Positions 1-9,531 of a stretch of 64,000 bases of DNA are shown here, in pieces. The stretch spans positions 139,276 through 203,275 of the forward strand of contig NZ_MDDV01000002.1 of assembly GCF_001854885.1 (NCBI RefSeq), in the 5' to 3' direction. Each line of letters begins with the position of its first letter. Within the stretch, counting starts at the first letter, position 1. This stretch comes from Ensifer sp. LCM 4579. Its GTDB lineage: Bacteria > Pseudomonadota > Alphaproteobacteria > Rhizobiales > Rhizobiaceae. The notes beneath the pieces are model-generated. The model searched no databases. It worked only from the letters and a program-made list of their open reading frames with translations, and was not told the DNA's origin. A program made the position numbers and the translations under genes.

Positions 1-1062
1 CGAGAACACGCCGGCGGCGGCCGCTGCGGTGAAGAGCACGAAACCGAATTCGCCGCCCTGCGGCAGGAGCAGGGCAATGCGCACCGCGTCGTTGTGATGG
101 GAACCGAGGGCGCGGCAGAGGCCGTAGAGGACAAGACTCTTCGCCGCCATCAGCAGTGGCACTGCGAGTAGGATCAGGAGAAGGTTGGCGGCGACGACGC
201 CGAGTTGCAGCGACAGGCCGACAGCCATGAAGAACAGCGCTTGCAGGATGCCGCGGAACGGCTCGATGTCGGCCTCGAGTTCGTGGCGATAGGAGGATTC
301 CGCCAGCAGTACCCCCGCGAGAAAAGCACCCATGGCCATCGACAGGCCGGCGAGCTGCATCATCGTCGCGGCCCCCATGACGACGAGCAGCGCGGCGGCA
401 ATCATGACCTCACGGGCGCCGGTGCGGGCGATGACCTGAAAGAGAGGATTGAGCAGATAGCGGCCCGCTGCAAAAAGTGCGGCGATCGCGGCGATTGCGA
501 TTGCGAAGTCCTGGAGCGGCGTGGTCGAGGCCTCCGGCGCCCGGGCGGCGAACAGCGGAATCACGGCGAGAAGCGGAACGATGGCGATGTCCTGCAGCAA
601 CAGGATGGAAAAGGCACGTTGGCCGTAGCGCGTGTTGGTGTCATTGCCCTCGTCGAGGATCTGCATGGCGAAGGCGGTCGACGAGAGCGCCATGCCGAAG
701 CCGGTAATGACGCTTCCCCGCCAATCGAGGAGACCGAAGAGGGCGATAAGGCCGGAAAGAACGACGCCGGTAATGATCACCTGCGCCGTGCCGAGGCCGA
801 ATATGTCCCGCCGCATCTGCCACAGCCGCGATGGCTTCAGTTCGAGCCCGATGATGAACAGCAGAAACACGACGCCGAGTTCCGCCACATGCAGGATTTC
901 CTCACCCTCGGTGATGCGCTGGGCGATCGGACCGATGAGGACGCCGGCGGCGAGATAGCCGAGGATGGTGCCAAGACCGAGGCGCTTGAACAAGGGTGCC
1001 GCGACTACGGCACCGCCGAGCAGCATCAGTGCCTCGGTATAGATGAACTGTGTCGGTGCCAT
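1..1062 (-). CDS. Kef-type monovalent cation:proton antiporter (CPA2), C-terminus beyond the window
   Basis: The minus-strand frame reads from 1062 off the left edge and gives at least 354 residues. It opens with MAPTQFIYTEALMLLGGAVV and continues as a chain of hydrophobic segments. The CPA2 hallmarks are visible: an ILGYLAAGVLIGP stretch near residue 35, VVFLLFIIGLELKP near 70, and ILLLQDIAIVPLL near 160. This family exchanges K+ or Na+ for protons across the inner membrane. The gating domain (RCK/TrkA-N), if present, lies outside the window, so KefB/KefC/YbaL subtype cannot be decided. ATG 1062 is preferred over the in-frame ATG at 1077 because AAGG lies 8 nt upstream of it. The gene is divergent from pmbA. 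Confidence 0.85.
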   Translation of the reverse strand, partial: MAPTQFIYTEALMLLGGAVVAAPLFKRLGLGTILGYLAAGVLIGPIAQRITEGEEILHVAELGVVFLLFIIGLELKPSRLWQMRRDIFGLGTAQVIITGVVLSGLIALFGLLDWRGSVITGFGMALSSTAFAMQILDEGNDTNTRYGQRAFSILLLQDIAIVPLLAVIPLFAARAPEASTTPLQDFAIAIAAIAALFAAGRYLLNPLFQVIARTGAREVMIAAALLVVMGAATMMQLAGLSMAMGAFLAGVLLAESSYRHELEADIEPFRGILQALFFMAVGLSLQLGVVAANLLLILLAVPLLMAAKSLVLYGLCRALGSHHNDAVRIALLLPQGGEFGFVLFTAAAAAGVFS

Positions 1063-1213
1063 GCTCGATGCCTTCATGGTGGCGACCGTCGTCGACCGTT
1101 GGAAACGGAACGCCCGGCCGTATGTCATTTTGATGCGGGAAGGGGAATCATGATGATGCCCTTGATGCATGCCTTACTGCACAATAAATGGGGCAGGAAC
1201 GAAAGGTCCAGCG

Positions 1214-2560
1214 ATGTCCGAGATAATCGATTCCGCCATTCTTGAAAAACGCGCCGCCGAACTCGTCGACCGGGCTCGCCAGGCCGGAGCCGATGCGGCG
1301 GACGCGGTCGTCGTGCGCGGGCGTTCCCGCTCCGTGTCGGTGCGGCTGGGCAAGGTCGAGGCAACGGAATCCTCCGAAAGCGACGAGTTTTCACTGCGGG
1401 TTTTCGTGGGGCGGCGGGTCGCCAGCGTTTCCGCCAATCCCGGCTTCGACCTGAAGCTGCTCGCGGAACGCGCCGTGGCGATGGCAAAGGCTTCGCCCGA
1501 GGACCCTTATGCGTCGCTCGCAGATCCCGACCGCCTCGCAAAGACCTATCCGGATCTCGATCTGTTCGACACTCGCGAGGTTTCCAGCGAGGCGCTGACG
1601 GAAGCGGCACTCGCGGCCGAGGCGGCGGCGCTCTCGGTATCGGGCGTCACCAATTCGAGCGGAGCCGGTGCCAGCGCGGGTATGGGCGGGCTCGTGCTCG
1701 TGACCTCGCACGGATTCTCCGGCTCCTATATGGCGACGCGCTTCGGCTGTTCCGTCAGCGCCATCGCCGGCGAAGGCACGAAGATGGAGCGGGACTACGA
1801 TTATGACAGCCGGCTCTATTTCAGCGAGTTGCGGAGCCCGGAGGATATCGGCCGTGTCGCCGGGGAAAGGGTCGTGGCCCGTCTCAACCCACGCCGGGTG
1901 GCGACCGCCAAGAACGTGCCCGTCGTTTTCGATCCGCGCGTCGCACGCGGCTTCGTGGGCCATCTTGCAGGCGCGATCAACGGCGCCTCGGTCGCGCGCA
2001 AGACCAGCTTCCTGCGCAACACGATGGACAAACGGATCATGAAGTCCGGCATTACCGTCACGGACGACCCGCTGATCGTGCGCGGCGCCTCCTCGCGTCC
2101 TTTCGATGGGGAAGGAGTGACCGGCCAGAAAATGACGATGGTCGAGGATGGTGTCCTCAAGCACTGGTTCCTGTCGACGTCGGCGGCCCGGGAACTCGGC
2201 CTTCAGACCAACGGGCGCGGCGTGCGCGGCGGTCCGACCGTCAACCCCGCCTCGACCAATCTCGCCCTCGAACCGGGTGCGATCTCGCGGGACGATCTGA
2301 TCCGCAACATTGGTACGGGTTTCTACGTGACGGAGTTGATCGGCCAGGGCGTCAACATGGTTACGGGCGAATACAGCCGCGGCGCCTCCGGCTTCTGGAT
2401 CGAGAACGGCGAGATCAGCTTCCCCGTTTCCGAGGTGACGATCGCTTCCAATCTGAAGCAGATGTTCATGGCATTGACCCCCGCCGACGACATCGACAGG
2501 AATTTCGGCATCGCCTCGCCGACATTGGCCATCGAAGGCATGACGCTTGCCGGATCCTAG
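1214..2560 (+). CDS. pmbA: TldD/PmbA family protein, PmbA (TldE) subunit
   Basis: A 448-residue protein of the TldD/PmbA family. In enterobacteria TldD and TldE form a heterodimeric metalloprotease that degrades unfolded or modified peptides, for example microcin B17 leader processing. The TldD-type HExxxH zinc motif is absent here, so this is the TldE/PmbA subunit. C-terminal family features are present: a GEYSRGASGFWIENG segment near residue 395 and an ASNLKQMF segment near 420. ATG 1214 is chosen because GAAAGG lies 8 nt upstream; an earlier in-frame start at 1169 has no such site. No tldD partner is seen in the window, which is usual because the two genes are often unlinked. Confidence 0.9.
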   Translation: MSEIIDSAILEKRAAELVDRARQAGADAADAVVVRGRSRSVSVRLGKVEATESSESDEFSLRVFVGRRVASVSANPGFDLKLLAERAVAMAKASPEDPYASLADPDRLAKTYPDLDLFDTREVSSEALTEAALAAEAAALSVSGVTNSSGAGASAGMGGLVLVTSHGFSGSYMATRFGCSVSAIAGEGTKMERDYDYDSRLYFSELRSPEDIGRVAGERVVARLNPRRVATAKNVPVVFDPRVARGFVGHLAGAINGASVARKTSFLRNTMDKRIMKSGITVTDDPLIVRGASSRPFDGEGVTGQKMTMVEDGVLKHWFLSTSAARELGLQTNGRGVRGGPTVNPASTNLALEPGAISRDDLIRNIGTGFYVTELIGQGVNMVTGEYSRGASGFWIENGEISFPVSEVTIASNLKQMFMALTPADDIDRNFGIASPTLAIEGMTLAGS

Positions 2561-2566
2561 CGTCAG

Positions 2567-2608
2567 ACAGCGCCTTTGCGCATCTGAAAAAGACGTGCGG
2601 CCGCTGTA
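2567..2608. repeat. Right-half RIME-like palindrome
   Basis: A short hairpin unit bounded by ACAGCG and CGCTGT, with an inner pair around a GAAAAAG loop. It has the same layout as the right half of the longer repeats at 7401, 32189, 50414 and 56503. It sits in the 108-nt gap between pmbA and the CysQ-like gene, about 60 nt before the latter's start. Confidence 0.6.
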
Positions 2609-2668
2609 AGGGCCGACTGGACGGCCACATTGAACGCGCGGGTCCGATTCGCGCCTGTAGGGAGTTGA

Positions 2669-3481
2669 ATGTCTGAAACAATCCTTTCGGCCACGCCCAA
2701 CTGGGACGAGGACCTCGCACTGATCATTGCCGCCGCGGTCGCGGCCGGCGATACGGCACTCGGATATTTCCGCAGGGCGGTCGACGTTCGCTGGAAGAAT
2801 GAAGGCCGTTCGCCCGTGAGCGAGGCCGACCTTGCCGCAAACGACATCCTCAGCACCAGACTGCTCGGCGCGCGGCCCGACTATGGCTGGCTTTCGGAGG
2901 AGACCGACGATGACGAGACGCGCCTCACGCGCGATACCGTTTTTGTGGTCGACCCCATTGATGGCACGCGCGCCTTCATCGGGGGCAAGGAGCTCTGGTG
3001 CGTCAGCGTTGCGGTCGTCCATCAGGGCCTGCCGGCGGCGGCCGTTCTCTATGCGCCGGCACTTGAAGAGCTGTTCCAGGCGACCCTTGACAGCGAGGCC
3101 TGCAAGAACGGCGAGACGATCGCGGTTCGCGATCCCGGCGAGAGGCTGCATCTGGCGGTCGCCGATGATCTCGTGAAGAGGCTCCACTCTCCCTATCGCG
3201 AACGGATAGAGCGCGTGCCGCATGTGCCGTCGCTTGCCTATCGGCTGGCGATGATCGCGGACGGCCGCATCGACGGCACCATCGTCAAAAGGAACGCCCA
3301 CGACTGGGATTTGGCGGCCGCCGATCTCATTCTCGCGCGGGCGGGCGGCGCACTACGCGGTCTCGACGGTCTACCACTGTCCTACAATCGCCCCATTGTC
3401 AGCCATGGCTTTCTCGGCGCCGCATCCGGGCAGGCACTGCCGTCTTTGCTGGCCGCGACACGTGCGCTCGAGGACCATTGA
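2669..3481 (+). CDS. Inositol monophosphatase family protein, 3'(2'),5'-bisphosphate nucleotidase (CysQ) type
   Basis: A 270-residue member of the Mg2+-dependent, Li+-sensitive phosphatase superfamily. Motif WLSEETDDD near residue 72 supplies the metal-binding Glu, and VDPIDGTRAFI near 94 is the signature metal/phosphate loop. NAHDWDLAAADLIL near 210 is the C-terminal WDxAA motif. CysQ-type enzymes hydrolyse 3'-phosphoadenosine 5'-phosphate made during sulfate assimilation, but myo-inositol-1-phosphate or related substrates cannot be excluded from sequence alone. The ATG has AGGGAG just upstream. It is co-directional with DUF4170 and waaA and could belong to the same transcript. Confidence 0.82.
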   Translation: MSETILSATPNWDEDLALIIAAAVAAGDTALGYFRRAVDVRWKNEGRSPVSEADLAANDILSTRLLGARPDYGWLSEETDDDETRLTRDTVFVVDPIDGTRAFIGGKELWCVSVAVVHQGLPAAAVLYAPALEELFQATLDSEACKNGETIAVRDPGERLHLAVADDLVKRLHSPYRERIERVPHVPSLAYRLAMIADGRIDGTIVKRNAHDWDLAAADLILARAGGALRGLDGLPLSYNRPIVSHGFLGAASGQALPSLLAATRALEDH

Positions 3482-3536
3482 CCTTTGGGGGCGAATGCCG
3501 CAAATCAACGCCGACCGTTCAAAAGAAAATGGGAAC

Positions 3537-3776
3537 ATGATGGCTCACGACACCGACAAGAAACAACGCCTGCATCTCGTCTTCGGCGGCGAGCTGACGA
3601 AACTTCAGGAGGTCCAATTCCGCGACCTGGAGCAGCTCGATATCGTCGGGATCTATCCGGATTACGAGAGCGCCCTTGCCGCGTGGAAGGCCAAGGCGCA
3701 GATGACGGTCGACAACGCCCATATGCGTTATTTCATCGTTCACATGCATCGCCTGCTCGACCCGGAAAATGAGTGA
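3537..3776 (+). CDS. DUF4170 family small protein
   Basis: A 79-residue soluble protein starting MMAHDTDKKQRLHLVFGGEL. It contains the DUF4170-like core FRDLEQLDIVGIYPDYESAL followed by AAWKAKAQMTVDNAHMRY. An in-frame extension back to 3396 overlaps the preceding gene and is rejected, because the residues before 3537 look like out-of-frame translation of the phosphatase C-terminus. The gene lies 36 nt before waaA, and this adjacency is common in rhizobia as I recall it. That suggests a link to LPS core or Kdo metabolism, but no activity is known to me. Confidence 0.8.
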   Translation: MMAHDTDKKQRLHLVFGGELTKLQEVQFRDLEQLDIVGIYPDYESALAAWKAKAQMTVDNAHMRYFIVHMHRLLDPENE

Positions 3777-3812
3777 CGCCAAGGATGCCGGCGCTGGAGA
3801 GGGCGCGCGCAT

Positions 3813-5138
3813 ATGAGTAGCCTTCGCGCGCGGCTCGCGCTTTCCGCCTATCGCTGGGTCGGTACCGCGATCTATCCCATGGTCGGCCCCTATTTGGCTC
3901 TGAGGGCGGCCAAAGGCAAGGAAGATCCCGCACGGCGTCGCGAGCGCTATGGGCATGCCAGTGCGCCGCGCCCCGATGGGCCGCTCGTCTGGTTCCATGC
4001 GGCCAGTGTCGGCGAGACGGTCGCGGTAACCCCGCTGATCAAGGAGATCCGGCGCCGCGGCATTGCCGTGGTGCTGACCACCGGAACGACGACCTCGGCT
4101 CGGGTGGCGGCCGAGCGGCTGGGCGCGAGCGTCGTGCATCAATATGTACCGCTCGATTTCAAGCCGGCGGTGAGCCGCTTTCTCGAATATTGGCAGCCGG
4201 ACCTAGCGATCATTGCCGAATCGGAAATCTGGCCGATGACCATCGTCGAGCTCGGCCGTCGGCACATACCGCAGGTCCTGGTCAACGCCCGCCTCTCCGA
4301 CCGTACCTTCTCCCGCTGGAAGAAGCGCCCGTCTCTTGCCGACGCCCTTTTCGAAAACCTTGCGCTCGTCATCGCCCAGTCGGATGTCGATGCAGACCGG
4401 TTCCGCACGCTCGGCGCGCTGCCGGTCATGGTATCCGGCAATCTCAAGGTCGATACCGATGCGCCGCCGCACGATCCGCAGGTCCTGCGCGAGTATCGGC
4501 AGCAGATCGGCAGCCGCAAGACTTGGGCGGCGATCTCCACCTTCGAGGGAGAGGAGAATGCGGCGGGGATCGTCCATCGGGCGTTGAAGGAGCGCAGCGA
4601 TCTGCTGACGATCGTCGTGCCGCGTCATCCGGAACGATGCGACGCCGTCGAGGCGGTTCTGACGGCCAAAGGCCTCAAGGTCGCGCGCCGCACCCGGGGC
4701 GATCCGTTGACGTCCGACGTCGATATATTTCTCGGCGACACGATTGGCGAAATGGGTCTCTACCTCCGGCTGACGGAAGTCGCCTTTGTCGGCCGATCGC
4801 TTTTTGCCGAAGGCGGTCAGAACCCGCTCGAGCCGGCCATGCTCGGCTGCGCGGTGCTCTCCGGCGGCAATGTCCAGAATTTCCGCGAGACCTATCAGAT
4901 GCTTGCCAAGAACGGCAGCGCCAAGATCGTGCGCGACGTCGAGATGCTGGCGAAGGGGGTGAATTATCTGCTCGCCAACGACGACATGCGCCGCTCCATG
5001 ATCGACGCCGGCCTGGAATCCGTGCAACAGATGCGCGGTGCGCTGACGGCGAGCCTGAAGGGCCTGGAGCCCTATATCAACCCGCTGATCGTGAAGGCGC
5101 GGCTCACACCGCGCGCGGAAACGAGCGCATCGGCCTGA
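3813..5138 (+). CDS. waaA: 3-deoxy-D-manno-octulosonic acid (Kdo) transferase
   Basis: A 441-residue GT30-family enzyme that transfers Kdo from CMP-Kdo onto lipid IVA at the inner face of the inner membrane, an essential step of LPS core assembly. The N-terminus has a hydrophobic anchor-like segment (residues 8-30), followed by WFHAASVGETVAVTPLI (residues 51-67), the family's conserved ASVGE motif. Further motifs are LVNARLSDRTFSRWK near 155 and GGQNPLEPAMLG near 335, the latter being the C-terminal nucleotide-sugar binding region. Length matches the family (about 425-440). GGAGAGGG lies upstream of the ATG. Together with lpxK at 6089 it forms a lipid A/Kdo block. Confidence 0.95.
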   Translation: MSSLRARLALSAYRWVGTAIYPMVGPYLALRAAKGKEDPARRRERYGHASAPRPDGPLVWFHAASVGETVAVTPLIKEIRRRGIAVVLTTGTTTSARVAAERLGASVVHQYVPLDFKPAVSRFLEYWQPDLAIIAESEIWPMTIVELGRRHIPQVLVNARLSDRTFSRWKKRPSLADALFENLALVIAQSDVDADRFRTLGALPVMVSGNLKVDTDAPPHDPQVLREYRQQIGSRKTWAAISTFEGEENAAGIVHRALKERSDLLTIVVPRHPERCDAVEAVLTAKGLKVARRTRGDPLTSDVDIFLGDTIGEMGLYLRLTEVAFVGRSLFAEGGQNPLEPAMLGCAVLSGGNVQNFRETYQMLAKNGSAKIVRDVEMLAKGVNYLLANDDMRRSMIDAGLESVQQMRGALTASLKGLEPYINPLIVKARLTPRAETSASA

Positions 5139-5228
5139 AAATCAGAACCGATTTTCGGAAAGCTCGATGCACCGATTGAAAGAGTTACAACGAACTTTGC
5201 GCGTCTAAAAAGACGCGCGGCGCTGCAG
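5139..5228. repeat. RIME-like palindromic element
   Basis: Two hairpins in tandem. The left contains ATCAGAACCGATTTTCGG, and the right runs from TTACAACG to CGCTGCAG around a TCTAAAAAGA loop. The element fills the waaA-HAD gap and ends about 22 nt before the HAD start codon. It matches the two-palindrome layout known for rhizobial RIME1 elements. Confidence 0.7.
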
Positions 5229-5250
5229 AAATCCGTTGCGGATCAGGACC

Positions 5251-5952
5251 ATGGCAACAGTCGCTATCGCCGGCATATTGTTCGACAAGGACGGCACGCT
5301 CCTCGACTACGTCAAGAGTTGGGTGCCGGTAAATTATGAGCTGGCGCGGATCGCGGCCAAAGGCGACGAGACGCTGGCGCGGGCGTTACTCGAGGCGGGC
5401 GGGATGGACCCCGACACCGGCCATGTCGCGCCGGACAGCCTTCTGGCGGCTGGGAATACGGTGGAGATTGCGGCCGGGATGGTTGGCGCGGGCGCGCCTT
5501 TCACAGTCGAGGCGCTGACGACGCTGTTCGACGGGCTTTTCGCCCGGTCAGCCGATTATGCCGTGCCGGTCACCGACCTCGCCGCCTTCTTCGCCGGCCT
5601 GCATGCCAGGGGATATCGGCTTGGCGTCGCCTCGAGCGACAACGAGTGCTCGATCCGGGAAACCGCCAGGCGCTTCGGATTCGACGGTTACCTGCACTAC
5701 GTTGCCGGCTACGACAGCGGCTACGGCGTCAAGCCGGAGCCGGGAATGGTGCTCGGGTTCTGCGCGGCGACGGGGCTCACACCCGAACAGGTCGCTGTCG
5801 TCGGAGACAACAATCACGACATGCACATGGGCCGCAGCGCCGGCGTCGGGCTGACTATTGCCGTGCTCAGCGGAACGGGTTCACGCCAGTCGCTCGCCGC
5901 GGCGTCAGATCATTGCCTGACGGATATCACCGAGCTCGAAGCGGTGCTTTGA
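5251..5952 (+). CDS. HAD superfamily hydrolase, phosphoglycolate phosphatase-like
   Basis: A 233-residue HAD phosphatase. Motif I is GILFDKDGTLLDYV near residue 6, with the nucleophile Asp and the acid/base Asp two residues later. Motif II is VASSDN near 127, the motif III lysine lies in YGVKPEPG near 160, and motif IV is VVGDNNHDM near 183. The cap domain is a small helical insertion. ATG 5251 is preferred; a TTG at 5236 is in frame but has no better ribosome site. It sits between waaA and lpxK, so a role in dephosphorylating an LPS or sugar-phosphate intermediate is possible, but this is inference. A generic phosphoglycolate-type housekeeping role is equally plausible. Confidence 0.8.
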   Translation: MATVAIAGILFDKDGTLLDYVKSWVPVNYELARIAAKGDETLARALLEAGGMDPDTGHVAPDSLLAAGNTVEIAAGMVGAGAPFTVEALTTLFDGLFARSADYAVPVTDLAAFFAGLHARGYRLGVASSDNECSIRETARRFGFDGYLHYVAGYDSGYGVKPEPGMVLGFCAATGLTPEQVAVVGDNNHDMHMGRSAGVGLTIAVLSGTGSRQSLAAASDHCLTDITELEAVL

Positions 5953-6088
5953 GGGTGTCCCGCCTGACCGGCTTGCCTTTTTTGCCGTTCTGACGTTTTT
6001 TGTGGCATTCACGCCCAATTATGGCGGCGATGGCGGGTAATCGGAGATCGTTCGCGGTCAGAAAGCGACGGAGGCGGCACGTCAAAAT

Positions 6089-7135
6089 ATGGTTTCGGAA
6101 GCGCCACCCTTCTGGTGGACCAGGGCCGATTGGCGCGCCTATGCTCTTTGGCCCTTTTCCTGGCTCTACGGCCGCGTTGCCGGACTGCGCATGGACCGCG
6201 CGCGCCGCTCCATGCCGCCGGCGCCGCTCATCTGCGTCGGCAATTTCACTGTCGGTGGGGCTGGTAAGACGCCGACGGCGATCGCCCTTGCGCGAGCGGC
6301 CCGGGCACGCGGGCTCACGCCGGGTTTCCTGAGCCGCGGCTATGGCGGCTCGCTCGATGTCACGACGGTGGTAGACCCCGCCCATCATCGCGCCCGCGAC
6401 GTCGGCGACGAGCCGCTACTGCTCGCGCGCGAGGCGCTGACGGTCATTTGCCGGCGTCGCGTCGAGGGTGCCCGCAAACTTGCCGCCGAAGGCGCCGACA
6501 TCATCATCATGGATGACGGATTCCAGAGCGCGCGCCTGACCTTCGACTTCGCTCTGCTGGTCATCGATTCCGGCCGCGGCCTCGGCAACGGCCATCTCGT
6601 GCCTTCAGGTCCCGTGCGCGCGCCGATCGCCAATCAGCTCCGCCATGCCACGGCGCTTTTGAAGATCGGCCGGGGACCGGCCGCCGATCTCCTGATCCGC
6701 CGCGCCGCACGGGCGGGAAAGGCCGTCTATGTGGCCGACACGATGCGGCTCGACGACGGATCGCTTGCGGGCGTCAGGGTCCTGGCCTGGGCGGGCATCG
6801 CCGACCCGGAGAAGTTCTATCGCACGGTGCGGGAGACGGGCGCGATCATCGAGGAAACGCAGAGCTTTCCGGACCACCACCATTACTCCGAAGATGAGAT
6901 CGCCGACCTCCTCGACCGCGCCGACAGCCGCGGCTATACCTTGGTAACGACGGCCAAGGACATGGTACGCCTCGAGCCGGGCCACGGCCGGGCGGCGGAA
7001 CTGGCGGCAAAGAGCAGGGTCATCGAAATCGAGGTGCGTTTCGACGACCCGGCGGCCCCGCGCAAGATCATCGAGGCGACGCTCGATCACGCGCGGGCGC
7101 GCAAGCTGGGGATGGCGAAAGAGCAGCGGCGCTGA
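6089..7135 (+). CDS. lpxK: Tetraacyldisaccharide 4'-kinase
   Basis: A 348-residue inner-membrane-associated kinase that phosphorylates the 4' position of tetraacyl-disaccharide 1-phosphate to form lipid IVA, the acceptor used by WaaA. The Walker A variant typical of Lpx[18 protein letters not shown], lies at about residues 51-67. The Walker B-like [10 protein letters not shown] follows near 145, and a C-terminal [12 protein letters not shown] segment near 262 is also a family signature. Length fits the family. It is separated from the HAD gene by 136 nt, so it may have its own promoter. It is convergent with DUF2093. Confidence 0.95.
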   Translation: MVSEAPPFWWTRADWRAYALWPFSWLYGRVAGLRMDRARRSMPPAPLICVGNFTVGGAGKTPTAIALARAARARGLTPGFLSRGYGGSLDVTTVVDPAHHRARDVGDEPLLLAREALTVICRRRVEGARKLAAEGADIIIMDDGFQSARLTFDFALLVIDSGRGLGNGHLVPSGPVRAPIANQLRHATALLKIGRGPAADLLIRRAARAGKAVYVADTMRLDDGSLAGVRVLAWAGIADPEKFYRTVRETGAIIEETQSFPDHHHYSEDEIADLLDRADSRGYTLVTTAKDMVRLEPGHGRAAELAAKSRVIEIEVRFDDPAAPRKIIEATLDHARARKLGMAKEQRR

Positions 7136-7152
7136 GCAGCAGGCGCGGCGCT

Positions 7153-7386
7153 TCAGCGCCTCTGATCGGGTAGTGCTCCGGCGCGCCGCTCCGCTTCGAG
7201 CGAGGCTGCAGCATCCGCGTAAGGCTCCTGCCGGGCAACGCTCCAGTAGCGCAATTCGTCGACGGGTATTGGCTTGCCGGTCATGGCGCAGGTGACGTAG
7301 GAGCCGGCAAGGACGATCTGAAAGTCACCGTCGAGATAGCGAATCTTCGCCTCGCGGGAGGAATTTCCGTCGAAACGGTTCATCAT
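7153..7386 (-). CDS. DUF2093 family small protein
   Basis: A 77-residue protein beginning MMNRFDGNSSREAKIRYLDG. The segment with CAMTGKPIPVDELRYWSVARQ is the core I associate with DUF2093, a family found in alphaproteobacteria and of unknown function. The Cys in this segment is a single one, so a zinc ribbon is not evident. Start 7386 (tandem ATG ATG) is preferred over an extension to 7461, which would translate the adjacent palindromic repeat. The stop is 17 nt from the convergent lpxK stop. It is downstream of mutL on the same strand, with a RIME element between. Confidence 0.75.
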   Translation of the reverse strand: MMNRFDGNSSREAKIRYLDGDFQIVLAGSYVTCAMTGKPIPVDELRYWSVARQEPYADAAASLEAERRAGALPDQRR

Positions 7387-7400
7387 TTGCGCCTCGTCAC

Positions 7401-7511
7401 TGCTACTGCATGTCTCCTTTGATCGACCTCGATTCAAGGACAAAGACATGCAGCACTTCAAAGTGCTACAGCGACATTTGCGCGTTCAATAAGACGCGCG
7501 GCGCTGTAGTA
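7401..7511. repeat. RIME-like palindromic element
   Basis: A left imperfect palindrome runs from TGCATGTCT to AGACATGCAG. The right palindrome is bounded by CTACAGCG and CGCTGTAG around a TTCAATAAGA loop. It lies in the mutL-DUF2093 gap and begins about 15 nt upstream of the DUF2093 start codon. Confidence 0.8.
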
Positions 7512-7601
7512 TCTTCCCGTCTATCCCGGCGTCCCGAAAAAGGCCAGCCAAATTCTGATATCCGCCACGCCGCCGGCAATTCGGTCTCGCTCGCACGGAT
7601 G

Positions 7602-9416
7602 TCAGCTCCTGCCGAAAAGCCGTTCGATATCGGCAAGTTTGAGCTCGATATAGGTCGGGCGGCCGTGATTGCACTGCCCGGAACCCGGAGTTGCCTCCAT
7701 CTGGCGAAGCAGCGCGTTCATCTCCTCCGTGCGCAGGCGGCGGCCGGCGCGCACGGAGCCGTGGCAGGCCATCGTCGCAGCAAGGTATTCGAGCCGGCCG
7801 GCGAGGCCGTTCGCCGTATCCCATTCCGCCAGTTCGTCGGCGAGCTGGCGCACCAGGCCGACGGCATCCATTTCGCCGAGCATCGCCGGGGTCTCGCGTA
7901 CCGCGATCGCCCCGGGGCCGAAACGCTCGATCGCAAGCCCGAGGCGCAGGAACTCCTGCGCATGCGCCATGAGGCGATCGCAATCCTCCTCGGAGAGATC
8001 GACGATCTCGGGAATGAGCAACGTTTGCGCCGGCACCGGCCGCGAACGCAGCGCCTCCCTCATCGTTTCGAAGACGAGGCGCTCGTGCGCCGCGTGCTGG
8101 TCGACGATGACGAGACCATCCCCGGTTTGCGCGACGATATAGTTTTGATGGATCTGGGCACGGGCGGCACCGAGCGGAAAGGAGGGCTCGTGGCCGGTAT
8201 TTGTGACGGGTGCCTCGGCGGCCGTTTCGGCACGTGCCGACGGCTGCGCAAACTCCAAGAACGCCGCCTGCGGCGGCTCCCCAAAGCCACGGACGGGTGC
8301 ATCGAAGTCCATCGGCCGGTAGGGTGAGGCGGCTGGGTTCCAGGGCGCCTGTGCTCTTTGCTGCTCGGGCCGGTAAGCCTCGGGGCGAAAGGCCCGCATC
8401 AGGCCGTGCGCCCCGGTGGTCGCCGCGCGGTCGCCCTCGCGTGCCAGGGCCTCGCGGATTGCTCCGATGATCAGTCCGCGGATCAGACCCGGATCGCGGA
8501 AGCGCACATCCGATTTCGCCGGATGCACATTGACGTCGACGAGGGCCGGATCGAGCGTGATCGACAGCACGGCGATCGGGTAGCGCCCCTGCGGAATGGT
8601 TTCGGCATAGGCCGCGCGGATCGCCGACAGGATGAGCTTGTCCTGAACCGGCCGGCCGTTGACGAAGGCATATTGCTGCAGCGAGTTGCCGCGATTGAAG
8701 GTCGGGACGCCGGCAAAGCCGGTCAGTCGCGCCTCTTCCCGTTCGGCATCGATCTCGATCGCGTTGTCGCGGAACTCCTTGCCGAGCACCTGCGCCATCC
8801 GTGCGAGCCGGTCATCGCCCGTTGCCGGAAACTCGAGTGTCGAGCGGTCGGATCCGGAAAGCACGAAGCGCACTTTCGGAAAGGCGATCGCCATGCGGCG
8901 CACGACTTCCGAGATCGCGGCGGCTTCGGCCTTCTCCGACTTCATGAATTTGAGCCGCGCCGGCGTCGCGAAAAAGAGATCGCGCACTTCGACGACGGTA
9001 CCGCCATTGGCGGGCGAGGGGCGCACGGGTCCCGCCTTGCCGCCCGTGACCGTGATGGCCGCGCCTTCCCGCGCACCGGCCGCGCGCGTCGTGATCGACA
9101 GCCGCGCCACCGAGCCTATCGACGGCAAGGCCTCGCCGCGAAAGCCCAGCGTGCGGATATCCGTGAGGCTGTCGCTTATCTTCGAGGTGCAGTGCCGACG
9201 GATCGCCAATTCCAGATCGTCCGGCGCCATGCCGCAGCCGTTGTCGGTTATCCGCAGGAGCGTCTTTCCACCTCCCGCCGTGGCGATCTCGATCCTCGTC
9301 GCGCCCGCATCGAGGGCGTTTTCGATCAGCTCCTTGGCGGCGCTGGCAGGCCGCTCGATGACCTCACCGGCGGCGATCTGATTGATGAGTGTTTCGGAGA
9401 GTTGCTGAATGGCCAT
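7602..9416 (-). CDS. mutL: DNA mismatch repair protein MutL
   Basis: A 604-residue GHKL-ATPase that couples MutS mismatch recognition to strand removal. The N-terminal ATPase motifs are [12 protein letters not shown] (residues about 30-41), DNGCGM near 58 and [13 protein letters not shown] near 93. The C-terminal domain carries [12 protein letters not shown] near 448, which fits the DQHA-x2-E-x4-E metal-binding endonuclease motif. ACHGSVRAG and CNHGRPT near the end complete that site. This is the nicking type of MutL used by bacteria without MutH. Upstream, between 9417 and 9786, lies a divergent promoter region with a CtrA-like site. Confidence 0.95.
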   Translation of the reverse strand: MAIQQLSETLINQIAAGEVIERPASAAKELIENALDAGATRIEIATAGGGKTLLRITDNGCGMAPDDLELAIRRHCTSKISDSLTDIRTLGFRGEALPSIGSVARLSITTRAAGAREGAAITVTGGKAGPVRPSPANGGTVVEVRDLFFATPARLKFMKSEKAEAAAISEVVRRMAIAFPKVRFVLSGSDRSTLEFPATGDDRLARMAQVLGKEFRDNAIEIDAEREEARLTGFAGVPTFNRGNSLQQYAFVNGRPVQDKLILSAIRAAYAETIPQGRYPIAVLSITLDPALVDVNVHPAKSDVRFRDPGLIRGLIIGAIREALAREGDRAATTGAHGLMRAFRPEAYRPEQQRAQAPWNPAASPYRPMDFDAPVRGFGEPPQAAFLEFAQPSARAETAAEAPVTNTGHEPSFPLGAARAQIHQNYIVAQTGDGLVIVDQHAAHERLVFETMREALRSRPVPAQTLLIPEIVDLSEEDCDRLMAHAQEFLRLGLAIERFGPGAIAVRETPAMLGEMDAVGLVRQLADELAEWDTANGLAGRLEYLAATMACHGSVRAGRRLRTEEMNALLRQMEATPGSGQCNHGRPTYIELKLADIERLFGRS

Positions 9417-9531
9417 GGCCCATTTTCGCGGATTCGCCGGACAAGGGAAAGAGGGCTCCCCGCTTTGCGCCGGCGGGGCGGGAACGAGAATACCGGCGAT
9501 CAGCGCTCCAGGGAAAAAACGCCCTTTCGAT

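Noticed and set aside
205-1245. A long plus-strand open frame opposite the Kef-type gene
   Set aside because: It is rich in charged residues with no domain. The minus strand reads as an unbroken CPA2 antiporter, so this is an antisense shadow.
1391-3301. A 636-codon minus-strand frame opposite pmbA and the CysQ-like gene
   Set aside because: Both plus-strand genes have diagnostic motifs across the same stretch.
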